Shown here: piece after piece, positions 1 through 10,100 of the stretch
Layout: the number at the start of each line of letters is the position of its first letter
How positions within the stretch are numbered: position 1 is the first letter of the stretch
IMG/VR virus record: IMGVR_UViG_3300025889_000075
Location: 62,001-126,000 of that record
Origin: a virus
Direction: 5' to 3' (one strand)
Length of the DNA stretch: 64,000 nt
The notes under the pieces: model-generated
What the model saw: the letters and a program-made list of their open reading frames with translations, nothing else
The model's database searches: none
Told to the model about the DNA's origin: nothing
Made by a program: the position numbers and the translations under genes

Positions 1-121
1 AGTTGGTATTTTTGACGATGATGCTAGATGGAATCACTACTCAAAATATAAAATGCAACATTGTAGAAAACCAATTGTTATTAATCATTATTCGGATAGC
101 AGCGTAAAAAAATCAGTTTAA
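1..121 (+). CDS. C-terminal fragment of an unidentified protein
   Basis: An open frame enters from the left edge (first full codon at base 2) and ends at the TAA at 119-121, giving about 39 residues. The tail is rich in His, Lys and Arg and ends HYSDSSVKKSV. It is 1 nt from the next ATG, so both are probably co-transcribed. I do not recognise the family from this fragment. Confidence 0.5.
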   Translation, partial: VGIFDDDARWNHYSKYKMQHCRKPIVINHYSDSSVKKSV

Positions 122-122
122 T

Positions 123-791
123 ATGCAAAAAATTGAAATTGAAAATGAAGAGGTTTTAAATAATCTAAAACCTTTTGAATGGTTTGTTAACCAAACAGTT
201 TGTGATTTAATTATTAGAGATGAAAAAAGTTTCTCTTGTAATAGAAACGATTATGTGTCAATTCCATACATGCAAAAAATAATGCGCATGGGAAAAGACC
301 ATAATGGATTTCCTGAAAGAGTCAAAGGGTACAGTTTTAATGGCGTAGGATTGAAATTTAAAAATGCCTCTGATCCTTTAGTTTCAGAAATGATGAATCG
401 TTATAACGAAAACATTTTTAATTTCTCTTCTTCTCTAATGTTAAGGCATAATGCATTATTTACTGTTTATCCTCCTGGGGGTTTTATTTCATGGCATAAT
501 AATGCAAATGCATCCGCTTATAATTTTATTTTTACATGGTCTGAAACAGGCAATGGTTATTGGCAAAATTATGACATGGAAGAACAAAAAGTGGTAACGA
601 TAAATGATAAACCAGGTTGGCAATGTAAATCTGGTTATTTTGGGTCGTACAATGAGAATCCAAATAAAATAGTTTACCACTCTGCATCAACCGATTGTTG
701 GAGAATGACAGTTGCATTCGTCCTTGATCGGTCAGAAATGTCTAAGGGAATTCAAGATTTAATTATCGAAGAATTGTCTTTTACAGAATAG
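123..791 (+). CDS. Putative 2OG-Fe(II) oxygenase, aspartyl/asparaginyl hydroxylase-like
   Basis: This 222-residue protein has the spacing of a small 2-oxoglutarate/Fe(II) dioxygenase. A YPPGG turn at about 116-120 is followed by His125-x-Asn127, then by His186 (VYHSAST) and Arg194 (CWRMTVAF). These resemble the proximal metal-binding pair, the distal His and the 2OG-binding Arg of aspartyl/asparaginyl hydroxylase-like enzymes. The second metal ligand would be Asn rather than Asp/Glu, which is unusual outside halogenase-like variants and may mean an altered or lost activity. No good Shine-Dalgarno precedes the ATG. The gene lies just before the tail-fibre block; marine T4-like phages often carry such oxygenases there. 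The substrate is unknown. Confidence 0.55.
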   Translation: MQKIEIENEEVLNNLKPFEWFVNQTVCDLIIRDEKSFSCNRNDYVSIPYMQKIMRMGKDHNGFPERVKGYSFNGVGLKFKNASDPLVSEMMNRYNENIFNFSSSLMLRHNALFTVYPPGGFISWHNNANASAYNFIFTWSETGNGYWQNYDMEEQKVVTINDKPGWQCKSGYFGSYNENPNKIVYHSASTDCWRMTVAFVLDRSEMSKGIQDLIIEELSFTE

Positions 792-797
792 AATCAT

Positions 798-805
798 TAT
801 AAATA
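798..805 (+). promoter_or_regulatory. T4-type late promoter box
   Basis: An exact TATAAATA octamer lies 35 nt before the ATG at 841, in the short gap after the oxygenase-like gene. It matches the box recognised by T4-type gp55 sigma with gp45, both encoded in this window. It would drive the tail-fibre genes. Confidence 0.7.
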
Positions 806-840
806 AAAACGATTGTTGATCTTATTTCGGATTCGTTTTT

Positions 841-1197
841 ATGGCTCATTACGAAGATATTACCATCGACCAAGGTTCTGATGTATCACTAGAACTACAC
901 TTGGTCGACACTCAAGGCGATAAGAAGAACCTAACAGGTTTTTCTGCAGCTGCAAAAATGAAAGTCAATTATAACAGCGATAGTGCAGACACGGTAACGT
1001 TTGACACATATATTGCTGCTCCTGCTACAGACGGTATTGTTGTTTTGAATTTGACAAACGCACAAACCGATCTATTGAATCCGAGAAAAAAATACGTTTA
1101 TGATGTTGAAGTTTCACATCTCGATAGTGATAGCAATACGATTATTGAGAGAGTGTTACAGGGAACTATAACAGTAACTCCATCAGTAACGAAATAG
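841..1197 (+). CDS. Virion structural protein with BppU N-terminal-like beta domain
   Basis: This is a 118-residue all-beta protein beginning with the pattern ITIDQGSD...LEL.L.D..G...LTGFSAAAKMK. That resembles the N-terminal domain of phage baseplate upper proteins (BppU_N-like) and the small structural proteins that precede fibres in marine myoviruses. It is the first gene after a late promoter and heads a run of fibre genes, so an adaptor or attachment role in the tail or baseplate is likely but inferred. No clear Shine-Dalgarno is visible before the ATG; the start is chosen because it gives the usual N-terminus. Confidence 0.6.
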   Translation: MAHYEDITIDQGSDVSLELHLVDTQGDKKNLTGFSAAAKMKVNYNSDSADTVTFDTYIAAPATDGIVVLNLTNAQTDLLNPRKKYVYDVEVSHLDSDSNTIIERVLQGTITVTPSVTK

Positions 1198-1209
1198 GAA
1201 CATAATCTT

Positions 1210-1497
1210 ATGGCGGTAATTAAAGCACAGGGGATTTCTACAGACGGAAAGACTCAGGTGAAAATCGTTGGGAGAAAAACAACTCAAGTTAAGAAAGTAA
1301 TTGTTGGTACTCCAATTAGGCGAGTAAACGTCAATGATGATATAAATAGTAGAATACCAGTAGACTTCATTGTTAATGTTACTGCTGGTAGCGGAAAGGC
1401 AGAAGGTGCTTTATTAACATTTAACGAAGGTACTGGCGAATTTCAACCATTACTTAGACTAGGAGACAATGTCGTTTCTGACGGCGGGGGATTTTAA
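1210..1497 (+). CDS. Small structural protein, tail-fibre cluster
   Basis: This 95-residue protein has a basic N-terminal half (KAQGISTDGKTQVKIVGRK) and a C-terminal half rich in Gly, Val and Asn that ends in GGGF. It starts 12 nt after the preceding gene and ends 3 nt before the first large fibre gene, so the three are probably one late operon. I cannot assign a family. The position and beta-prone composition suggest a small virion component or connector. Confidence 0.5.
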   Translation: MAVIKAQGISTDGKTQVKIVGRKTTQVKKVIVGTPIRRVNVNDDINSRIPVDFIVNVTAGSGKAEGALLTFNEGTGEFQPLLRLGDNVVSDGGGF

Positions 1498-1500
1498 TAA

Positions 1501-4068
1501 ATGGCAATTATTCAGATAAAAAGATCCAGTAGTTCGGGTGCGCCAGGACCAAGTACACTTAAGAATGGTGAATTAGCATATTCTTATTTAGACGGTACTG
1601 TTGGCAACGGTGGTGATCGTCTTTATATTGGCATCGGCGATAGCACCGATGGTTATGCAGATAGCGTAGTTGAAATCGGCGGTCAATTTTTTACTCAATA
1701 TTTAGATCATACTCCTGGAACATTAACTGCTAGTTCCGCAATTATTACTGACGCTAACAGTAAAATCGATCAACTCCTGGTCGATAATTTATCTTTAGAC
1801 GGTAATACTCTAACTACAACAAACACAGACGGTGATTTGATTCTTTCTGCTAATGGCAATGGTGTCATTAGTGCAAGCAGCAAACGTATTACAAACGTAG
1901 CAACGCCAACTTCTGGTACAGACGCTGCTAACAAAACTTATGTTGATCAACAAATTGGAACTTCTGTTAATTTAAGTATTACTGCTGATAGCGGTAGTTC
2001 TGGTACAGTTACTCTCGCAGATTCTACTCTTGAAATCGCTACTGATGATAACTTAAAGGTCTTGATGACTGGAGACTTGGTAGCAGGAGTTGGTCCTACC
2101 TTAACATTCTCTTTGAATCCGACAACAGTTACTGCTGGATCATACGGAAGCAGCACTGAGATACCAACATTCACAGTTGATTCTGAAGGTCGTTTGACTG
2201 CTGCTGGTACTGCTTCGGTATCACACACTATTACGCTTGCTGCTGATGTTGGTAGCAACGACACATATACTACTGGTAGCACATTAACATTTTCTGGTGG
2301 AACTGGTTTAACTTCAGTTGTTGCTGACGATGAAATAACATTTAGACTTGATAGCACCGCAGTAACTCCTGGATCATATGGTAGTTCTACTGCTATCCCA
2401 ACGTTTACAGTTGACGCTCAAGGTCGATTGACCGCTGCTAGTACAGCAAGTATTGCTTCTACTTTAGATGTTTCCGCTGAAGGTGCGGACTCTATTGGAA
2501 TTAATCTCCTAGACGAAACATTAGACTTTAGGGCATCTGGACCAACTGGCGCGTTAACAGTTGCAACCAACTCTGGTGCTAATTCAGTAACATATGCTAT
2601 CGCTACAGCAACCTCTTCTCAACACGGTGTTGCGACATTTAATACTGCTGACTTTGGTGTTTCTTCCGGTGATGTAACAATCAAGACTGGTGGTGTAAGT
2701 AATACTCAGTTAGAAAATAGTTCTATCACAATCAACGGAAGGGCATATTCTCTTGGTGATACTGCTACTATCGGAACTGATAGTGTTAGTGAAGGTTCAA
2801 CCAACCTTTATTACACTGATGCGAGATCTAGGGCAGCAATTAGCGTAACAGACGCTGGTGGTGATGGGTCATTAGGATATAATAGTGGCACTGGTGTTAT
2901 TACCTATACTGGACCAAGTGCCGCAGAAACAAGAGCACATTTTAGTGGTGGCACTGGTGTTACCATTACCAATGGTGAAATAGCAATTGGTCAGGACGTT
3001 GGAACTTCTGCCAATGTAACTTTCCAAACCGTTACCGTTGATGATTTAACAATTGTCGGCACTCAAACGATTATCCAATCTCAGACCTTGACCATCAAGG
3101 ATCCAATGATCCACCTTGCTGATAGCAATGAAACTTCTGATGCAGTGGATATTGGTTTTGTTGGACACTACAGCGATGATGCTGGAGCGACTAAGAAACA
3201 TACTGGTATTTTCCGAGACGCAAGTAACGGACAATATTATATCTATGAAGGTCTTATTGATAGCGATCTTGACAGCGTTACTCCAACGAATAATATTGAT
3301 AGAAGCGGAACAGGATTTACGCTTTCAACGTTAAACGTCGGTACTCTTGTTGGTCAATATGCTGGATTTGATTCAGACTTTACTGCGAAATCTACTGCTG
3401 ACCTTTCTGAAGGTTCAAATCTTTACTATACTGATGAGAGAGTATATGACGCTGTTGCGGCAATGCTTGGAAATGGTTCGCAAACAAATATTACTGTTTC
3501 CTCGACAGATGGTACTGATGATCTAACGTTTAGTGTTGCAACAGCAACTTCTTCAACGCTTGGTGTCGCGTCGTTTAATTCTTCTCAGTTCACTGTTACT
3601 GGTGGAGCAGTAAGTCTTAACGCTCTTGGAAACGCAGGATTACAATTTAATTCTATAACCATCGGCGATAGTTCGGTTGCTCTGGGTGAAACAATTACTG
3701 ATATTACTGGATTGACAGGATTATCTGTTGACAATATTAGAGTCAATGGTAATGATATAACGTCAACAGATACTAATGGTAATATAAACCTCACACCAAA
3801 TGGTGCTGGCAAAACTGTAATTACTAACCTTTATGTTGGTGACGCGTCGACAAGCGCCGAAGAATATATTGAGGATACAATTGCTACTGCCTTGTCATCA
3901 GGTGAAGGTATAACGATTACGTACACTGACGGGACTGGAGAAATTAATATTGCTGCGGAATTAGCAACTACGTCTAATCCTGGTGTGGCAAGTTTCGACG
4001 CTACCAACTTTGATGTTTCAGGGTCTGGAGCAGTAACTATAGATACAATTGATGGTGGTACTTACTAA
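1501..4068 (+). CDS. Tail fibre-like structural protein (855 aa)
   Basis: The N-terminus has the fibre signature IQIKRSS...GAPGPSTLKNGELAYSY....G..RLYIGIG seen in many marine T4-like fibre or tropism proteins. The rest is low in Cys and rich in Ser, Thr, Gly and Asp. It contains repeated modules such as TAGSYGSSTEIPTFTVDSEGRLTAA (two close copies) and VSEGSTNLYYTDARSRAA. A module AISVTDAGGDGSL...ITYTGPSA is shared with the giant protein downstream, showing exchange or duplication between neighbours. It follows a late promoter and ends at a clear terminator. Host attachment is the likely role, by inference. Confidence 0.75.
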   Translation: MAIIQIKRSSSSGAPGPSTLKNGELAYSYLDGTVGNGGDRLYIGIGDSTDGYADSVVEIGGQFFTQYLDHTPGTLTASSAIITDANSKIDQLLVDNLSLDGNTLTTTNTDGDLILSANGNGVISASSKRITNVATPTSGTDAANKTYVDQQIGTSVNLSITADSGSSGTVTLADSTLEIATDDNLKVLMTGDLVAGVGPTLTFSLNPTTVTAGSYGSSTEIPTFTVDSEGRLTAAGTASVSHTITLAADVGSNDTYTTGSTLTFSGGTGLTSVVADDEITFRLDSTAVTPGSYGSSTAIPTFTVDAQGRLTAASTASIASTLDVSAEGADSIGINLLDETLDFRASGPTGALTVATNSGANSVTYAIATATSSQHGVATFNTADFGVSSGDVTIKTGGVSNTQLENSSITINGRAYSLGDTATIGTDSVSEGSTNLYYTDARSRAAISVTDAGGDGSLGYNSGTGVITYTGPSAAETRAHFSGGTGVTITNGEIAIGQDVGTSANVTFQTVTVDDLTIVGTQTIIQSQTLTIKDPMIHLADSNETSDAVDIGFVGHYSDDAGATKKHTGIFRDASNGQYYIYEGLIDSDLDSVTPTNNIDRSGTGFTLSTLNVGTLVGQYAGFDSDFTAKSTADLSEGSNLYYTDERVYDAVAAMLGNGSQTNITVSSTDGTDDLTFSVATATSSTLGVASFNSSQFTVTGGAVSLNALGNAGLQFNSITIGDSSVALGETITDITGLTGLSVDNIRVNGNDITSTDTNGNINLTPNGAGKTVITNLYVGDASTSAEEYIEDTIATALSSGEGITITYTDGTGEINIAAELATTSNPGVASFDATNFDVSGSGAVTIDTIDGGTY

Positions 4069-4084
4069 AATTTAATTTGATTAT

Positions 4085-4109
4085 ACCCCCATTTTTATGG
4101 GGGTTTTTT
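4085..4109 (+). terminator. Rho-independent terminator
   Basis: A CCCCCAT stem (4086-4092) pairs with ATGGGGG (4097-4103) across a TTTT loop, with an extra A-T pair at 4085/4104, and a run of six T follows. It lies between the two large fibre genes and would separate or reduce transcription of the giant gene. Confidence 0.85.
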
Positions 4110-4128
4110 ACCTTTTTTAAGGATCGAG

Positions 4129-7100
4129 ATGGCTCAGAATATCATTCTCAAGAAGTCTTCCGTTCTCGGAAGGATTCCTGACAGTTCAGATTTGGCATAT
4201 GGCGAACTTGCGCTCAACTATTCTGACGGTAAACTTTATTATAAAAAGTCAAACAATGAAATAGACTTTTTCTTAACCGATTCAAATCTCGATTCTGATT
4301 TCATTACTAGCAGAGTTTCTGCTGGTTCATTAGCACTAACCAATTCTCAAATAAGCGCAGTCGTTGACGAATTAACCAACGACATCAAACCATTACTCGA
4401 CGCGCTCTACGATATTGGTGACTCAGTTAGAACATGGAAAGATCTTTACTTAGATTCTCAGGGTAAAGTTTATTTTGGACCTAGTAACTTTTTCAATTTA
4501 TCTAAACTAAATTCTATCTTAGATTCTGCAGATGTAGTCAGTTTAATTAATAATAATGTTACCGGATTAAACTCTGACCAAGCAAATACATTAATTGATG
4601 CCAAAATTCAAATAATCGACATTGGCGATATTGTTGGCGCTGACGGTAACTCCGGACAAATACTTAAGAGTTTAGGCAACGGTAATGCTACTTGGATTAA
4701 TCAAGCAGATCTTGTTCGCCCACATTTAGTTGCTGGTGCAAACATTACATACGATTCTGCGACAGGTGTTATTACTGCCGATTTATCTTCAGCGGGTTTA
4801 GATTCTGCTGCTGTAACTGGGATAATAGATTCTGCTTATATCCAAGCACGTCAAGCAGATATCTTCCGAGACTCAGCGTTTATAACTGGGATTATTGATA
4901 CTGCTTATATTCAGGCAAGGGATCGTATCCGCGATTCTAATTTTGTTCAGGACATCGTTGATTCAGCATATGTTCAATTACGCCAAGCAGCACCTACTGC
5001 TGCTCAGGTGCGACCGTTTATGGTCGCTGGTGCAAACATTACTTATGACTCAGCAACTGGTGTAATTAGTTCAACTGCGAGCGGAACTCTCGATTCTGCT
5101 GCAGTTATCGGGATAATCGACTCTGCCTATATTCAAGCAAGAGATCGATATAGAGACTCTGGGTTTGTAACGGGACTAATTGATTCATCTTATATTAATT
5201 CAAGAGTAACAGCTTCAACTGATTCTTCTACTGTTAATACTCTGATTGACGCAAAGATTCAAGTAATCGACATAGGTGATGTTGTTGGAGCAGACGGTAA
5301 TTCGGGTCAGGTTCTCAAGAGTTTAGGAAACGGTAACTCTACTTGGGTTAATACGTCAACCTTCGTCACTTTAGATTCTTCCACATTAACAAGTGGGTTT
5401 GCTGGTAATATAATTCCAGCGACAGATTCTACTTATGATCTTGGTGATTCTACTCGCCGTTGGAGAGACTTATATCTCTCCGGTAATACAATTTACCTTG
5501 GCGACAGTGCAGTATTAACGGCAGCGAAAGTTAATCTTATTCCTTCAGTCGCTTTAGATTCATCAATAATTTCTTCTATTGCAGTAACTGCTGCAGGTGG
5601 AATCGATTCAGCATTAACAATTTCTTTAATTGATTCTGCTTATGTTCAAGCAAGACAAACGGTTTATCTTGACAGTTCAACAGTTCAGGGTGTTATTTCT
5701 GCTGCTTATATTCAGGCGAATCAAACTACTTATTCAAACGCTGATTTCGCTGATAGTGCGTTTGTAACTGCTCAGATTAATAATTTGATCGATGGAGCAC
5801 CAGGTGCTCTTAATACATTAAATGAGTTGGCAGCTGCTCTTAATGATGACAGTGATGCTTATAATACATTACTTTCGTTAATTAACGCGAATACTTCAGC
5901 TGTTGCCGGTAAACTCGATTCAGCATTAACAATTTCTTTGATTGATTCTGCTTACATTGCTGCTAGAACTACCTCAGGAACTGATTCTGCCGCTGTTAAC
6001 ACGCTTATTGATGCTAAAATACAAGTAATTGACATTGGAGATGTCGTAGGCGCTGATGGTAACTCTGGTCAATTGCTTAAGAGTTTGGGTAACGGCAACT
6101 CAACGTGGGTTAATGCTGCTGATATAGTAAGACCGCAATTAGTAGCGGGTTCTAATATCACGTATGATTCTGCGACTGGTGTTATTTCTTCTAGTGCTAG
6201 TGGCGTTGACTCCGCGTTAACATCTCAATTGATCGATTCAGCATATGTTCAATTGAGACAAATTAAATATTCTACTGCTGATTTCGTAGATTCTGCTTAC
6301 GTAACAACACAAATCAACAATTTGATCGATGGCGCTCCTGGTGCATTAAATACACTTAATGAATTAGCAGCTGCTTTAAATGACGACAGTCAGGCATATA
6401 ATACTCTACTTGCATTAATTAATGCTAATACTACAGCTGTTGCTGGTAAATTAGATTCTGCTCTTACTACACAATTAATCAATGCTGCGTATATTCAAGC
6501 GAACCAAACTAATTTCTTAGATTCCGCATTAACGACGCAGTTGATTAGTGCTGCCTATATTCAGGCGAATCAAACTACTTATGATTTTCTAGACTCAGCA
6601 GAAGTAATATCATTAATTGACTCTGCTTACATTGCTGCTAGAACTACTTCAGGCACTGACTCTGCTTCCGTTAATTCATTAATCGACGCGAAAATTCAGG
6701 TAATCGATATTGGTGATGTCGTCGGCGCTGATGGCAACTCAGGTCAATTACTTAAGAGTTTAGGCAACGGAAACTCAACTTGGGTTGATGCTTTTGATTC
6801 AACAGCAGTTTCTGGAATTCTTTCAGGATATGCTGGGAATATTGTTCCTTCTGCTGATTCTACTTATAGTTTAGGTTCTCCGACCAAAAAATGGAAAGAC
6901 TTATATCTCTCCGGGAATACAATTTATTTTGGCGATAGCGTAACGCTTTCTGCACAACAAGTTCAATATATTCCGACTTCTGTAGCGACTGTTGTTGACT
7001 CTGCCAGTGTTCGTGCTTTGTTCACTAGCGCAGGAGATTTGAATTATAACGAATCTACAGGAACATTTAGTTTAACAGTTTCTTCTGTTGTTGACTCTGC

Positions 7101-10100
7101 TTATATTGCTGCTCGATCTGGTGCGATAAGTTCCGTCAATAACAATTTTAATCCTGGTGCAAATCAACAGTACAGTTTGGGTGATTCTAACAATCGTTGG
7201 AAAGATTTGTATTTAAGCGATAGTAGTATTATATTTGGTACAACTGCGACGTTGACTGCTGCTAAGATTAATCTTATTCCGACGGTTCTTCTTGATTCAG
7301 CGATAATTAAAAATACAATTATTGACGCTGCTTATATTCAGGCGAATCAAACTACCTATTCTACGGCAGATTTCGTAGATTCTGCTTATGTAACAACACA
7401 AATTAATAATCTGATTGACGCTGCTCCTGGTGCATTAAATACACTTAATGAATTAGCAGCTGCCCTTGGTGATGATGCAAACTTTAGCACAACTATCACA
7501 AACCAAATTGCTGGAAAACTTGATTCGTCATTAACCACGCAACTTATTGATTCTTCTTATATTCAATTAAGACAAGCAGCGCCAACAGCATCTCAAGTTA
7601 GAGCGTTCTTGGTCGCTGGATCAAACGTCACGTATGATTCTGCAACTGGTGTTATCTCTGCTTCTGTCAGCGGCGGTAGCGGGATTAATTCCGACCAAGC
7701 AAATACATTAATTGATGCTTCTATTCAAGCAATTGATATTGACGATTTTACGAATGTATCAGGCACTAATGGGTATTTCCTTAAGAGTCTTGGAAACAGA
7801 GAGGCAACTTGGGCAACAATACCTGCCAGCGGTTTAGATTCTTCAGCAGCAATCGCATTAATCGATTCAGCATATATCCAAGCAAGACAGACAGATATTT
7901 TCAGAGACTCTGCGTTTATAACAGGATTAATTGATTCAGCATATATTCAAGCGAAACAATCTGATATCTTTAGAGATTCTGCTTTTGTAACAGGAATTGT
8001 TGATACTGCCTATATTCAGGCAAGAGATCGAATTCGTGATTCTAATTTTGTTCAGGACATCGTTGATTCAGCGTATGTTCAGTTAAGACAAGCAGCGCCT
8101 ACTGCCGCTCAAGTTAGAGCGTTCTTAGTTGCTGGTAGTAACATTACTTATGATTCTGCTTCGGGTGTAATTTCTTCGACTGCTAGTGGTTCTTTAGATT
8201 CTGCTGGTGCTATTGCATTAATCGATTCTGCTTACATTCAAGCACGGCAATCATCTGGAGGCGGTGGAGGAATTGATTCTGCTGCCGCCAATATTTTAAT
8301 TGACGCTTCTATTCAAGCAATTGATATCGACGATTTCACTAATGTAAGCGGAACTAATGGGTATTTCCTTAAAAGTCTAGGAAACAGAGAAGCAACTTGG
8401 GCAACGATACCTGCTAGTGGGTTAGATTCTGCTGCTGCTATAACGTTGATCGATTCTGCATATATTCAAGCAAGACAAGCAGACATCTACAGAGATTCTG
8501 CCTTTGTCACTGGTATTGTTAATGCTTCATATATTCAATCTAACCAAACTAATTTCTTAGATTCCTCATTAACAACACAGCTAATTAATGCGGCGTATAT
8601 TCAGGCAAATCAAACTACCTATTCGACTGCTGATTTTGTCGATAGTGCTTATGTTACTGCCCAGATCAATAGTTTAATTGACGGTGCGCCAGGAACTCTA
8701 GATACGTTAAATGAAATTGCGGCAGCAATTAACGACGACGCAAATGCTTACACAACCCTAGTAGGTTTGATTAATGCAATGCCAGATTCTTCTTGGATTA
8801 CTGCATTGCCTGTTAGCACCTTTAGTAATGATGCAAATTATCTTGACAGCACAACTGTACAAGGGGTAATTTCTTCTTCTTATATTCAGACAAATCAAAC
8901 TACCTATTCAACGGCAGATTTTCCGGATAGTGCTGGTGTAATCACATTAATTGCCGCAAATGAGACAACTTATTCGACTGCTGATTTTACTGATTCTGCC
9001 TATGTTGCAACTCAACTGGCAACAATAGACTCTGCTTATGTTCAGTTACGTCAAGCAGCACCAACAGCAGCACAAGTTAGAGCGTTCTTAGTTGCTGGGT
9101 CGAATATAACATACGATTCTGCTACTGGTGTTATCAGTTCAACTGCTAGTGGTGGTGTAGATTCTGCTGCTGCTAATAGTTTAATCGACGCTAAAATTCA
9201 GGTTCTTGATATTGGCGATGTTGTTGGAGATGACGGTAACTCTGGTCAATTGCTTAAGAGTTTGGGTAACGGTAACTCAACTTGGGTTAATGCTGCTGAT
9301 ATAGTAAGACCACAGTTAGTTGCAGGCAGCAACATTACTTATGATTCTGCTACTGGTGTAATTAGTTCAACTGCAAGCGGTACATTAGATTCTAATGCAG
9401 TAATCGGCATTGTCGATTCCGCTTATATTCAGGCGAGACAGGCAGATATATTCCGAGACTCTGCCTTTATAACAGGAATTATCAGTTCCTCTTATATTCA
9501 ATCTAATCAAACTAACTTTTTAGATTCTGCTTTAACAACACAGTTGATTAGTGCTGCCTATATTCAGGCGAATCAAACTACGTATTCAACGGCAGATTTC
9601 CCAGATAGTGCTTATGTAACAACGCAGATTAATAATTTAATTGATGGTGCACCTGGTGCGCTTAACACCTTGAATGAATTAGCAGCAGCGTTGAATGACG
9701 ACAGTCAGGCATATAATACATTACTCGCTCTAATTAATAGCAACACAACAGCAATTGCAGGAAAGTTAGACTCTGCTCTTACTATCTCTTTAATAGATTC
9801 AGCATATGTTGCTGCAAGAAGTTCAGCAGGAAGCAGCGGTTTAGATTCTGCTGCAGCAAACAGTTTAATTGATGCTAAAATACAAGTAATTGATATCGGT
9901 GATGTTGTTGGAACTGACGGTACTTCTGGACAAATACTAAAGAGTTTAGGAAACGGTTCTTCTACTTGGATTGATCAAGCAGATCTTGTTCGTCCTCATC
10001 TGGTTGCTGGATCAAATATCACATATGATTCATCCACTGGTGTAATTAGTTCAACTGCTAGTGGCGGTGGTTTAGATTCTGCTGGTGCTATTGCATTAAT

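Noticed and set aside
805-840. AAAAACGA/TCGTTTTT inverted repeat before the gene at 841
   Set aside because: AT-rich 8-bp arms with a 20-nt loop, and the left arm overlaps the expected transcription start; too weak to call a terminator or control element.
1341-1348. Exact TATAAATA within the gene at 1210
   Set aside because: It lies in coding sequence. In DNA this AT-rich several exact matches are expected by chance on one strand (my rough estimate is about half a dozen), so it is not annotated as a promoter.
1947-2357. Minus-strand frame of 136 codons, and similar minus-strand frames throughout
   Set aside because: All long minus-strand frames mirror repetitive or biased + strand genes. 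No minus-strand frame has a credible product or its own gap.
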